From NCBI RefSeq assembly GCF_000835495.1, contig NW_015622548.1, positions 62,001 to 126,000 on the forward strand: DNA of 64,000 bases. The letters are read 5' to 3'. Source of the DNA: Cladophialophora immunda. Its lineage: Eukaryota > Ascomycota > Eurotiomycetes > Chaetothyriales > Herpotrichiellaceae. The position numbers and the translations under genes are program-made. Every line of letters begins with the position of its first letter. Within the stretch, counting starts at the first letter, position 1. Shown piece by piece: positions 54,461-64,000 of the stretch. A model generated the notes under the pieces. It was not told where the DNA came from. It ran no database searches and saw nothing but the letters and a program-made list of their open reading frames with translations.

Positions 54461-56239
54461 ATGTTAGTCAAAGACACAGACGGAGATTATAATGAACTTT
54501 CCGGATACGTGTACGAGGGCGTGTGGGAGAGACATGGCGAGCCGGCTATTCTGAGATGGACCTGGACGGTCAAGGACTCGAATGCGTTGTTGATCCTGGC
54601 TAGTCTCACCCTTTTCATCGCAATTGCACAGACACGCGCCTGGGCGATCTCCCGCTATATCATCCTTACCCGAAGCCAAGTCCGGCCTGTCAGGCTCCAC
54701 GATGAAACATCTCCAGAACCCCTTCAACACCTTTCGCAGAGCAAAGCAATCGTCCAAGTGCTCCCGTTCGCTACAAAGGGCATCTCCAAGATTTGGAGAA
54801 CGGTTATCTCGGCTCTGCGAATCAACACCGCTCAACCGGACCAAGTGTTGAGATCAGATGACCCTGCGATTTCGCCTTGGTTTGGAATTATAGCACTGTT
54901 CAATGTGGCAGTGTTTGTCACACTGGGCGTGGCTGTACCATGGTTGCTCTCATTCGGGGCTGTGGAAACACCAGTAGTCAAGTCGAAGGCTACCGACAGT
55001 TGTTTAAAGTCCGACAAAATATCCAATCTGTTCACCCTGATGTCTACCACGACCAAATCGGACGCTATCTTCTCACAGTGCCTTGATCGCTTGGATGGGG
55101 GCTGCGACACTCCGTTTTATCTACAACAGCCTGTAGTGGTAAAAAAGCGTCTAGACTACTGCCCGTTTCCTGGAAACATCTGTCACAATCAGACGCGCCC
55201 CTTTCAGATCACACATGCCAATGTCACCGCTCATCAGGTCGGAGTCAATTCAAAATCGAAAATTTCATTTAACCATCGGCTCACTTGTGCACCGGCTGAC
55301 CTCACACCCTTTCTTCTCTTCACAAGAAACCCGCCGATTGAGACCTGGATATCTACCAGAAATTTCGATCTCCACAATGGGAAAGCTTTATGGCCGAACT
55401 TTACAATGACGCTGAATACCATGAACGGTCCAAATCTGGTCTCTGAAGAGAGTTCTGGACTTCGTATGGCGCACCAGCAGGGTCCTTACGACCTCACGGT
55501 ATTGCCTAGGCACTGGGCTGGTGCTGAAGGTGTCATGTTTGCGCCAGATACACTGCACAAAAGCATCCAGAGAGACGATGGACTGGCGTATCTTATCATC
55601 TATCGAGCCGGGGCTACAGGCTACTATGGTTCCGTCGATGACCCATTCTTCGCCGCCCACCAGAAGGACTGGTCAAACATCACCGACCACTATTACGCAG
55701 ACCACGAGGCCACCGCGTTAGCTTGTTTCGAGACTTCCCAGTACTGTGTGTCAGATTCGGGACTCTGCACTCCCTGGGGTCGAGGCTCTACGCAAGCATA
55801 CAAGGTGATCAAATATCCCGGTTTGGGCCTTGACTCACTCGCTGAAGTTATTGCCCTGTTGAGACTTCTGCCAGACTACTTCTCGGTATTCAGTTACCTC
55901 ACAGAGCTGATTGAATGGCATGGAATGATGCCATTAAAACAAGTTGGTGTGAAGCCAAGTATGTTTTCCCCGCTCGACGATAACAACGAACAGTGGGTCA
56001 TTGAAGTCGAAACTTGGTTCAGGAAAGCCATCCTCAACGCCATTCTTACAGTGCGCCACGGCGCACGGTTCCATTTGAACGATTATTCTGCCATGTTCAA
56101 AGACCCCAAAGATTGGAGGAATTCCTCGACAAGTTTTCTCTGTGTGGAAGAATTCTGTTTCGGGACGGAAACTACACCAATATCAATTGGATCGGATTTT
56201 GGGTGGCCCTGTCAGTTCTCGGATTCATTTGTCTTTTGA
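54461..56239 (+). CDS. large fungal membrane protein, apparent C-terminal frameshift
   Basis: From the ATG at 54461 the frame gives 592 residues. Membrane segments lie at about 41-61 (NALLILASLTLFIAIAQTRAW) and 140-166 (WFGIIALFNVAVFVTLGVAVPWLL). Next is a long outward-facing part with paired Cys (DSCLKSD, SQCLDRLDGGCDTPF, DYCPFPGNICHNQT, ETSQYCVSDSGLCTPWG) and many NxS/T sequons. The frame ends soon after FLCVEEFCF. In the neighbouring frame (to 56511) the sequence continues with GNYTNINWIGFWVALSVLGFICLLSFCIKEAHEHG, a clear last membrane helix. I think a one- or two-base shift near 56125-56145, at a T-rich run, broke the gene or the read. The architecture recurs in fungi of unknown function. 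Confidence 0.75.
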   Translation: MLVKDTDGDYNELSGYVYEGVWERHGEPAILRWTWTVKDSNALLILASLTLFIAIAQTRAWAISRYIILTRSQVRPVRLHDETSPEPLQHLSQSKAIVQVLPFATKGISKIWRTVISALRINTAQPDQVLRSDDPAISPWFGIIALFNVAVFVTLGVAVPWLLSFGAVETPVVKSKATDSCLKSDKISNLFTLMSTTTKSDAIFSQCLDRLDGGCDTPFYLQQPVVVKKRLDYCPFPGNICHNQTRPFQITHANVTAHQVGVNSKSKISFNHRLTCAPADLTPFLLFTRNPPIETWISTRNFDLHNGKALWPNFTMTLNTMNGPNLVSEESSGLRMAHQQGPYDLTVLPRHWAGAEGVMFAPDTLHKSIQRDDGLAYLIIYRAGATGYYGSVDDPFFAAHQKDWSNITDHYYADHEATALACFETSQYCVSDSGLCTPWGRGSTQAYKVIKYPGLGLDSLAEVIALLRLLPDYFSVFSYLTELIEWHGMMPLKQVGVKPSMFSPLDDNNEQWVIEVETWFRKAILNAILTVRHGARFHLNDYSAMFKDPKDWRNSSTSFLCVEEFCFGTETTPISIGSDFGWPCQFSDSFVF

Positions 56240-56511
56240 GCTTCTGTATCAAGGAGGCCCACGAACACGGAATGGCTTTACGCAAGGCTACCCTGAAACT
56301 GTTGGTAAAACTCACCCGGATTGGACACAAAGTAAAGTTGGCAGCAACTGCTCGTCATGGGCAACGGGCGGATGGATGGCGCTACTGGTTGTTAAGATTC
56401 TTGAGATCGCATCCCCTATTCCATCAGGCCGGCTCTGGGAGACCAAGGTCTGGAGACCAAAGACAAGACCCAGCCACAAACGACTCAGAACTGCACAATC
56501 TCGAAGCCTAG

Positions 56512-57236
56512 ACGTTCTGTTTCCAACAATGTCGTCAAGATTGTAACGGCATGATATCATGGTAGGTTCGACTCTTTCAATTGGAAACTCCAGGCTGGAG
56601 ATGCTGGGAACCCAGAATCCCACGCAGAAGAGAATGGTCATAATGACCACCGAAGTTATTCTCGCTGGGGACCGTGACTAGCCGATATAGAGGCGCTGAA
56701 AGAATAGAAAATCGGCAGTTGGACCCTCACAGGCCACTAATTCCACAATATTCCCAGCACCCAATATTCTCGCCATTTTTCACAAGAACAAGACCCACAG
56801 CTTGGACGCTGATTCTCCGAGCCCTCTGCCGGGCATTGTGAACAAACATATCCCAAGCATGTATCTGGCTGATCGACCGCTGCACGGACCGAATAAGACA
56901 CCGAAGCACGCCGAGAGTGAAGGAACCAGGGGAACTCTATGTAAGCATACGTAAATCCAACTTCCAGACAAGTTAGTTCATCCCACCCCCACCCCCGCAT
57001 TCTCGTTGTGGGCAGAGGGTGCTGTCATCCCACCTCCACACTTTAGCGAATCCCGATCCGGTTCCTAGAATTTACAGACCAACCAATGGAAACCTACCCG
57101 AAAGACATTGCCAGAACAACTTGCCCTTTGCTTGGCGGGAGGATTTATAGTTGAGCAGCGCGTTTCCTGAGGACCATGAATAATCAACAACCAAGTCTTT
57201 TCGCCGTGTCGACTGCTCCTTCAGACCTCAGACGGC
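56512..57236. other. intergenic, no supported gene
   Basis: No gene signature; short minus-strand frames have no motif. TTTATAG at 57144-57150, about 90 bp before the P450 start codon, may be a weak TATA element. Confidence 0.5.
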
Positions 57237-59006
57237 ATGCCGGGCATGTACTTTCTGTTGGCCGTGGTGGCCCTGCTGGTGGGAACTGTTCGTCTACTCT
57301 CCATAGGCCGGAGACCAAAGGGTTACCCACCAGGCCCCCCTACATTGCCAGTTTTAGGCAACCTTCACCAGGTACTTGTCTCTCTTGGCCACGAGGACGC
57401 GCAAAGTCACTGAACTGACTAGCGTTGATTCCCTAGATGCCAACGCGAGATGCACACTTACAATTTGAAAAATGGGCGCGTGAATATGGTCCAGTATACA
57501 GCTTGATGCTTGGCACCAAGGTGTTAATAGTGCTGTCAAGTGACGAGGCTGTGAAGGAGCTTCTCGACAGACGAAGTGGTATCTACTCGGACAGACTGGA
57601 CATGTACATCGGTCAGACCTTGTGCAGTGGAGGATTGAGGTTGCTGATGATGGTAAGATTAGCGGTGCTTTATGTTCCGTTCGTTGCTAACTGCGCGTGA
57701 AGGGATACGGACCAGTGTGGAGAGCTGTAAGTGGCTAAAGACTGTGTTAGAAGCCCACATTTGCTAACACACTGTTCACCAGTTCCGCAAAATGATCCAC
57801 GGGCTTCTCAACGTCAATACATCCAAATCTTACATTGCGTATCAGATGCTCGAGAACAAACAGATGCTGTACCAACTCCTAGATCAGCCCGACGATTTCC
57901 TCAAGCACATCAGGCGGTATTCGAATGCTCTAACGACCACGATGGTCTTCGGTTGGAGGACGCCCACGTACGAAGACGCCAATATGAAGCAGCTCTTCGA
58001 AGGATTCTCCGAGTTCGCCGAAATCAACCAGACCGGTGCTGCTGGTCTAGTTGATTTCTACCCTATCCTCCGGAAATTACCTGACTTCCTGCTCCCAACG
58101 CAAAAGAAGGCGAAGACACTTCACAAAGAGGAGAAGGCCCTGTATCTGAAACACTGGCTGAATGCAAAAAACGACATCAAGGACGGGAGCATTAAGCCGT
58201 GCTTTTGCGTAGGCATGGCGGAGGCTCAGAAGGCCGAAGGGTTCAGTGACGACCAGGCGGCCTACATATCTGGAACCCTTCTTGAGGCAGGCTCGGACAC
58301 AACCTCAAGCACATTATATGGCTTCATTCAGGCCATGCTCCTGTATCCGGAAGTACAGAAGAAAGCTCAGGAGGAGATCGACAAGGTCGTTGGCAACCGC
58401 CTGCCGACGATGGACGACGAATCGAGCCTCCAATACGTCCGTGCTTGTATTAAGGAGACCCTCCGTTGGATGCCGACGACGATCTTGGGAGCCGTGCCAC
58501 ATGCAGTGACTAAGGATGACGAGTACATGGGGTACCTTATCCCCAAAGGTGCCGGCGTCATGAACAATGTCTGGGCTATTCAAATGGACCCCAAACGCCA
58601 TCCCAACCCCCGGCAGTTCGTACCCGAGCGGTACATTCACGATACACAAAGTCTCTACGACTCAGCTGCCAACTCCGATGCTAGCAAGCGCGATGTCTTC
58701 ACCTTCGGAGCAGGGCGACGCATCTGCCCAGGCATGCATGTGGCTGAACGCAGCTTGTTTCTGGGCATATCGCGGATCCTGTGGGCATTTGACGTTGAGC
58801 CAGTCGTGGATGCAAAAGGTAACAAGATCTTGCCGGATCAGGAGAAGCTGACGCAGGGTTTCGTGTGCATGCCGGAAGAGTTCCAGGCAAAGATAACACC
58901 GAGATCGCCAGAACGAGAGAAGGCTGTTAGGGAAGAATGGCATAAGGCCGAGAGCGAGTGCCTGGATCCACAGACCAAACAGTGGTTGAGCCATGCGCAG
59001 CCTTAG
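57237..59006 (+). CDS. cytochrome P450 monooxygenase
   Basis: Four exons (57237-57371, 57437-57652, 57703-57726, 57783-59006) with three short introns give 532 residues; exon 3 is only 24 nt. The N-terminal anchor reads MYFLLAVVALLVGTVRLL and is followed by the Pro-rich hinge YPPGPPTLPVLGNLHQ. The I-helix motif AGSDTT is at 294-299, the K-helix KETLR has Glu350 and Arg353, PERY follows near 407, and the haem loop FGAGRRICPG is at 433-442 with the iron ligand Cys440. It resembles fungal P450s often labelled O-methylsterigmatocystin-oxidoreductase-like, which says little about substrate. It acts at the ER with a reductase. A C2H2 regulator gene lies 360 bp downstream on the same strand. A second Met three residues in could be the start. 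Confidence 0.93.
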
Positions 59007-59363
59007 GGCTTGAGGCGAGTCCTGGTCTGTTCCAAGTTGTATGTGAGTATGGGTCCATGGCGGCGTGTCATTCCAATATCCAGATGGGGTGGTGGTAATT
59101 GCAGATTCTTTAGACTTGAATGGTGTGTTGGAATACTCTCTTTATCTCTGTCGTGCCCCGCAGCGGAAGAATCTGGCGGCGGACCAATAGTAAGGCGCGG
59201 GGCTCCGCCTTTCCGGGGAACCGACGCATTTGCCGAGATCAAATGCCAGAACTGATGCTGGAAATTTTAATCCGTCCGAGTTCTAAGGATCTGATGGCAA
59301 TGTCTTCGTACTTGCCACCCTGTATCTACTACTCTACCGGACATACTCTTGTGCAAAACGCAC
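59007..59363. other. intergenic between P450 and C2H2 regulator genes
   Basis: A short spacer on the same strand, without a gene signature. Confidence 0.5.
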
Positions 59364-61487
59364 ATGGCAGACCATTTGGTCCCGAACGTATGTCCGACTT
59401 GCTCCAAGTCATACAAACGACCCGAGCATCTGCGTCGCCACCAACTCTCGCACGGCAGTGAACGGCCCTACGTGTGTGTTCTCTGTCGCAGCACCTTCCA
59501 GCGCTCCGATGTGCTCAAGAGGCACCTCAAGACCTGCGATACTACAGCTGATACCGCATCTGAGTCGTCAGAGCCCCACCCCAAGAGAGTGGCGCTGTCT
59601 CAATCCTCCCCGGTGGAAGACGCCGTGCTCTCGTTCCCATGCCCGCCAGCCGCGCAGTCCCAGCTTCTTGTCGATAAAGACCGAGAAACATCCCCTGTTG
59701 ACGTCCCCGCTGACTCTTTCGAACATATAGCTGGATGGATCTCCTGTGGCCTGTCGCCGAACCACGGATTCGATGACCGATCCGACATCTGGCAGGATTT
59801 TTTGAACTTCAACTCTGGGACGCAGACTCCCCGCGCAGGCCTCGAGGGGCCGGAAGAAGACATTGGCTCTTTGTGCTTTCTGGATACCTTCACGAGCACG
59901 ACAGGTTTCGTGTCTTCGTTCGACTGTGGGACACTCGAGCAACGTCGGCGGGTCAACGCCTACTTTTCTGATGCGACAAAGCTGGCTAGTTTGGAGAGGT
60001 CCTCGACGGTACAGGCTGCATCGGCAGACCCCTCCGGCTTGTATATGGATGATTCAAGCTGTTATGAAACTGATGAGGAACACCCCGCTGGGACCACCTT
60101 GAGTCGCTGGCTGTCCGACCCGCTGTCTTTCAAGTGTCATGAAATAGTCACCTCCATCCGAAACATTGTGCTGCACAAGTCGAGGAAGAGCTACATTACA
60201 CTCTCTTGGTCTCCCACCATACATGAGACGTGCGCCCAGTTCTTCTCCCCAGCAAACGTCCGGCGGTTTGTGCAGTTATATTGGGCGGTCTGGCATCCCA
60301 ATGTGAACATTGTCCACAAGTCGACGTTCGACCTGACCCATTCCAAAGCCGAGGTTCTGGCCGCCATGTCTCTGATTGGAGCTTGCGTCTCTCCCGACCC
60401 GGCTGACCTTGAGAACGCGAAGAGGTGGTTCAACTGTGTCGAAGAAATGGTATTCGACGATGAGGACTTCTGCGACGACCCGCCGAACGTCCTTCCCCAC
60501 GGAGCGGGTGACGTGCGGTGGCGTCGGCGAAAGATCAGGGCTCTCCAGGCCTCGTACATGGTCTGTCTCTTCCAGAACTGGGAGGGCACGACTTCCAGCA
60601 AGCGGCGGATTCGGCGGCAACGCTTCAGCATGGTCATCGCGGCGGCGAGGGACGTTGGAATTCACAACGCCCGGCACCCCGATTACTGTCAGATGAACCT
60701 TTGCGACTTTTCGTTCGACGCTTTCGCGGTCATTGAGGAGTTGATCCGAGTGCTATTGTGGGTTTTTCTTCTCGACACGGCGTTCGTCATCTTCAACAAC
60801 TTGCCACCACGAATGGTCATCCGGGAGATGAGGATGAACGCCGCTTGCTCCGAAGCCTGTTTTCAGGCCACGACGGCTGAAGAATGCTTCAAGACTCTAC
60901 AGCATCAGCAACAAGCCGACTTGGGCCTGGGGCCAAAGGTGGCAGACGACTTCACCTCCGCCTTCGAGCTGCTCTACCGCACAGATTTGGACGAGAGTCT
61001 CAGCGTGGCGCTGGCTGACCTTGGTCCTCTCAACCTCTTCGCCATGACGTCGGCGCTGCACTCTTTGATCTTCCACCACCAGAGCTCTTTCAGCTGCCAG
61101 GGCTCGCTCGACCCGATCCACAGCGCTCTGCAGTCCTGGAGGAAAGTGTGGCACGTTTATCTCGGCCGGTTTTCGCGGGACTCACGCCATTCGACCGTCA
61201 AGTGCGACATTGACCATCTCGCGCCCGACGACATGTGGAGACGCGTGGGCTTCATGCGCCACGCACACGAATACTGGTACCTCGCCAATCTCATGGTAGA
61301 GCGTCTCTCCGCGCCGCCACCCGCAGAGGCCGCCGAGACGGCCGTGGAGACTTCGAAACAGGCACAGAGTCCCTTGAGTGCGTCAGGCAACGAGACCATC
61401 AGCCCTCTCCTCGACAAGTACGACGAGACCAGCATGCAACAAGTGAACACCCTGATCTCGGACTTTCAGATGTTTCGGATTCATTAG
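59364..61487 (+). CDS. C2H2 zinc-finger transcription factor with fungal-specific domain
   Basis: The first ATG of the frame is 59364 (MADHLVPNVCPTC), giving 707 residues without introns. Finger 1 has Cys10, Cys13, His26 and His30; finger 2 has Cys38, Cys41, His54 and Cys58 (RSDVLKRHLKTC), a C2HC variant common in this group. A Ser/Pro-rich link follows, then the fungal-specific regulator domain (FVQLYWAVWHPNVNIVHKSTFDLTHSKAEVLAAMSLIGAC; RRQRFSMVIAAARDVGIHN). Such double-domain proteins usually control carbon or secondary metabolism genes. The same-strand P450 just upstream is a likely target, by position. The tail (ETISPLLDKYDETSMQQVNTLISDFQMFRIH) is short and acidic. Confidence 0.92.
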   Translation: MADHLVPNVCPTCSKSYKRPEHLRRHQLSHGSERPYVCVLCRSTFQRSDVLKRHLKTCDTTADTASESSEPHPKRVALSQSSPVEDAVLSFPCPPAAQSQLLVDKDRETSPVDVPADSFEHIAGWISCGLSPNHGFDDRSDIWQDFLNFNSGTQTPRAGLEGPEEDIGSLCFLDTFTSTTGFVSSFDCGTLEQRRRVNAYFSDATKLASLERSSTVQAASADPSGLYMDDSSCYETDEEHPAGTTLSRWLSDPLSFKCHEIVTSIRNIVLHKSRKSYITLSWSPTIHETCAQFFSPANVRRFVQLYWAVWHPNVNIVHKSTFDLTHSKAEVLAAMSLIGACVSPDPADLENAKRWFNCVEEMVFDDEDFCDDPPNVLPHGAGDVRWRRRKIRALQASYMVCLFQNWEGTTSSKRRIRRQRFSMVIAAARDVGIHNARHPDYCQMNLCDFSFDAFAVIEELIRVLLWVFLLDTAFVIFNNLPPRMVIREMRMNAACSEACFQATTAEECFKTLQHQQQADLGLGPKVADDFTSAFELLYRTDLDESLSVALADLGPLNLFAMTSALHSLIFHHQSSFSCQGSLDPIHSALQSWRKVWHVYLGRFSRDSRHSTVKCDIDHLAPDDMWRRVGFMRHAHEYWYLANLMVERLSAPPPAEAAETAVETSKQAQSPLSASGNETISPLLDKYDETSMQQVNTLISDFQMFRIH

Positions 61488-62751
61488 TGTTGATTTTGAT
61501 GGTTGGTGCCTACTACACCTTATGTTCTCGGGCCAAGGCCACGGATTCGATGAAGTTGCCACACGCATTAGGCATCGCTGTGCTTTCAACTAGCTTCTGT
61601 AATCGACCTTCTACACATGCATTGTACACTATGAGGGCTCCAATTTCCTGGTCACGGATCAGTAGTATGAGTGGGCGATTTTATGTCTGTCATCCCTGGT
61701 AGAAATCAAAATTGCCTGGATACACTACCCTGGAGCATCACAGACTCCGAAAGCACCGCATGAGAAGCGGCTCAACTCATCGAACTGATCGCGGATGTAC
61801 AAACAGCCTTGTGAAAAGGAGATCTCTCCTATTTCCAGCTACCAGCGTCGCCTTCTTGCAATACCCCCGTGTATGACGTTGGGATCGCTGTGATTGGCGG
61901 TTGTGAAACAGTGATCAGCGAGATCCACAGGAGGATCGCCAACGAGATCGTCTACGTGAGCTCCACTCACGTGGATAGGGTTATCGCAGGTCGTGGTGAG
62001 CGCATGAGACAAGGAGGTGTGCTGATCAGAATAGATGGCGCCGCGAATGGAAGGTGGAAGCCTCGCGAGCGGTGTGACAAAGTCATGATGCCAATTTGGA
62101 CTTCTTTTGACTGTTCATTTGGACTGTATCTGCAACTGTCTAAATCTTGACATATCTTCTTGTTATTTAATTCACTGTGCAGTCGTAAATGAGCAGCCTA
62201 GAAGAAATTCGTAATGGAAGGTTGCAACCGAACCCAGCGTGCCGATTCAGGGCGTGCATGCAGAATGCAGACGGGAAGCTGCTGACATAATTCCTGCGAG
62301 GCTTAACCCCTGTATGTCTCACTTTTATGTGCTCAGGGAGGGAAGATAGCTGAAATGAGCATATCAAACATCGTCGACTACACTTTGGTATTGCACATCG
62401 CCCGCGGGTTGAGAAGAACCAGTAGCAACCCGAAGAAATACTACCTGAGACTGTGCTTTCATGTCGACCAACTGTCCGCGATGATTACAATGGAAACCTG
62501 TTGTGTCCATCATGTTCGAAATACTTCTGGCGAACTGTCTCTGTCGCAACGCGACAGAGATTACAATTCCTCAGCGCAGAGAAAATGCTCGAGGATGAGA
62601 GGGAGGACCGGCCCTGGCCATCGCTTTGGTCAAATCCAAACCACGAACTGGCAAAGGTCTTCGTCATGGAGTCGATATGGAACTATTGATCGATATGGCT
62701 GTCCGATATGAATTGCTGTTGAGCCACGCTGACCGCGCCTCGTTCAACGTT
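61488..62751. other. intergenic between convergent genes
   Basis: No gene signature. Several short frames occur on both strands, all without motifs. Confidence 0.5.
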
Positions 62752-63903
62752 TCAGTCTTGTAGAATGCCAGCCAAAATTCTCCCAAGCACCCCTCGGACA
62801 TTCCGCTCGTTGCTCGAGTTCAGAGCGGTCAAAACGATTGCGACGCTGGTGGCAAAAATTGCTTGTTCCCTGTGGCGGTACCGCTGATCGTAGACACGAG
62901 GCAGAATCGTTGCCAGGGCTCTCGGCGCCACAAAGAAGGCAATCTCCTGTCGTCGACTAGGCTTCTCTAGGAGAACGGACCACCCACAGGCAAGACAGCC
63001 TGCCAGGACACAGAGTCCCGAATCCCACATCTGGGGCGTTACTGTCTTCCGCGAAAAGATCTTGGGGCCTAGTCGAGTTCGAGCCAAGCAGACTGCGTAG
63101 TAGAATGAAGCAACAAAGCCGGCCAGGAAAGAGGAGGACCTTGCTGCTGCCGGAAAAGCCTTCAGAAGGGACCTGAGTCTCGGCGTGCGCAAGATTGTCA
63201 GCAGCTGAAGGGGCAGGTATATCCCCATTGCAAATTTCCAACTTCTCCAGAACCTGGAAAGTGCATGGATTTCACAGCTCTTGCCCGTTCCGCAATGATA
63301 CAACTCACAGGGGATTGGGATGGTCTTGGAGGGATCGGCCAATTCTTCAGGTAAGTTCAGGTCCCGACAGAGACCGATAAGGAGCGGCGCTTGCCCTGTA
63401 TCCTCGCCGTAGACGAAATTGCCTTGTCGAGCTAGCCGCAGTGCTTGAATCAGACGGGGGTCTATGTCTGCCGCTTTCGAGATCCAGTGATTGTACGAGC
63501 GAGGGAGTCGCTCGGGCGAGTAGAACCATGACCACATGATGATTGCAGCGGAGCCCGCGAACACTGACGGATCGGCGATCTTGCGAATGAAGTTTGAGAG
63601 TCGGGGGTTCCGTTGCTCTGCGTGCCATGATCGAGTTCGAGTCCGGGTCCAAAGAGATATCACCATGACATCCAGCGCTCGACAGAAGGCAAATGCTGTA
63701 AAATCAATTGTTTTGCCAGCATAGTGAGGATGATATGATGGCGGAGGCAGTTGATGCAGACTCGATGTGTTTAGACCACTGGTATTGGTAGTCGGATTGG
63801 TTCGAGATATCGCGCGCTTTCGAACCCAAGTTTCATCACGGTTGAGTAAAGCAAAGGCTAGCCATGCGGAACAAAAGGAACACAGGAAGCGGATGCATGC
63901 CAT
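62752..63903 (-). CDS. TMEM135-like integral membrane protein
   Basis: The ATG at 63903 (MACIRFLCSFCSAW) gives 383 residues; the open frame begins slightly upstream at a GTG. The conserved core is PCELYHCGTGKSCEIHALSRFWRSWKFAMGIYLPLQLLTILRTPRL, then AARSSSFLAGFVASFYYAVCLARTRLGP, a Cys-rich motif with membrane helices typical of fungal TMEM135-related proteins. Other hydrophobic stretches are AGSAAIIMWSWF and WDSGLCVLAGCLACGWSVLLE, so four to six membrane passes are likely. Animal TMEM135 is tied to peroxisomes and mitochondria; fungal roles are unclear. The upstream side meets the window edge, so an earlier exon cannot be excluded. Confidence 0.8.
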   Translation of the reverse strand: MACIRFLCSFCSAWLAFALLNRDETWVRKRAISRTNPTTNTSGLNTSSLHQLPPPSYHPHYAGKTIDFTAFAFCRALDVMVISLWTRTRTRSWHAEQRNPRLSNFIRKIADPSVFAGSAAIIMWSWFYSPERLPRSYNHWISKAADIDPRLIQALRLARQGNFVYGEDTGQAPLLIGLCRDLNLPEELADPSKTIPIPCELYHCGTGKSCEIHALSRFWRSWKFAMGIYLPLQLLTILRTPRLRSLLKAFPAAARSSSFLAGFVASFYYAVCLARTRLGPKIFSRKTVTPQMWDSGLCVLAGCLACGWSVLLEKPSRRQEIAFFVAPRALATILPRVYDQRYRHREQAIFATSVAIVLTALNSSNERNVRGVLGRILAGILQD

Positions 63904-64000
63904 GAGTCTCCTGTCGAGACGCACAGATGGGCCCCTGCGGAGTGACGACAGGACACATTCGAGAAGTTCCTGGAATAAACGCGGGAGGGCAGTTGCTCCG

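Overview
The window comes from the nuclear genome of a filamentous ascomycete (Pezizomycotina). The evidence is many short GT-AG introns (about 50-100 nt, with CTGAC/CTAAC branch points), and families typical of these fungi: PalC, a HET-domain protein, three regulators of fungal type (two Zn2Cys6, one C2H2), many MFS carriers, an Ato-type acetate carrier and an AmdS-type amidase. The gene mix would suit Eurotiomycetes, perhaps Chaetothyriales, but the sequence alone does not prove that. No rRNA, tRNA, CRISPR or intact transposon was recognised.

The left part (about 2.3-22 kb) is conserved, mostly housekeeping DNA. It holds a conserved hydrophilic protein, a three-exon F-box protein, an acidic stress-type hydrophilic protein, a Cys-containing protein, a complex I PDSW-type subunit, a Gfa-type glutathione/formaldehyde enzyme, palC (ambient pH signalling), a secreted Ser/Thr-rich protein, the mitochondrial fission dynamin dnm1, a secreted PEBP-like protein, a coiled-coil protein and the ER translocon subunit sec72.

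The middle part (about 22.7-53.4 kb) is accessory. A HET-domain gene is broken by an in-frame TAG. After it comes a run that looks catabolic: Zn2Cys6 regulator, small ABM-fold protein, SDR oxidoreductase, sugar-porter MFS, DHA-type MFS, AmdS-type amidase, second Zn2Cys6 regulator, 2OG-Fe(II) dioxygenase, Dal5-type anion MFS, acetate carrier and a nitroalkane-oxidase-like acyl-CoA dehydrogenase. Uptake, amide hydrolysis, oxidation and acid transport would fit use of an amide- or nitro-containing compound; this is inference from gene content. The strongest new signal is a repeated element, about TAC(T/C)CC(A/T)T(G/T)GG. It forms a 73-bp imperfect palindrome with two pairs of sites, each pair spaced 21 bp, between the divergent ABM and SDR genes. 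Another 21-bp-spaced pair lies upstream of the sugar transporter, and a single copy lies upstream of the second Zn2Cys6 regulator. It looks like the operator of a local regulon.

The right part (about 54-64 kb) holds a large fungal membrane protein with an apparent frameshift near its C-terminal membrane helix, a four-exon cytochrome P450 with a C2H2/fungal-specific regulator just downstream, and a TMEM135-like membrane protein at the edge. Two gene-poor stretches (46.1-48.1 and 49.3-52.0 kb) hold nothing recognisable.
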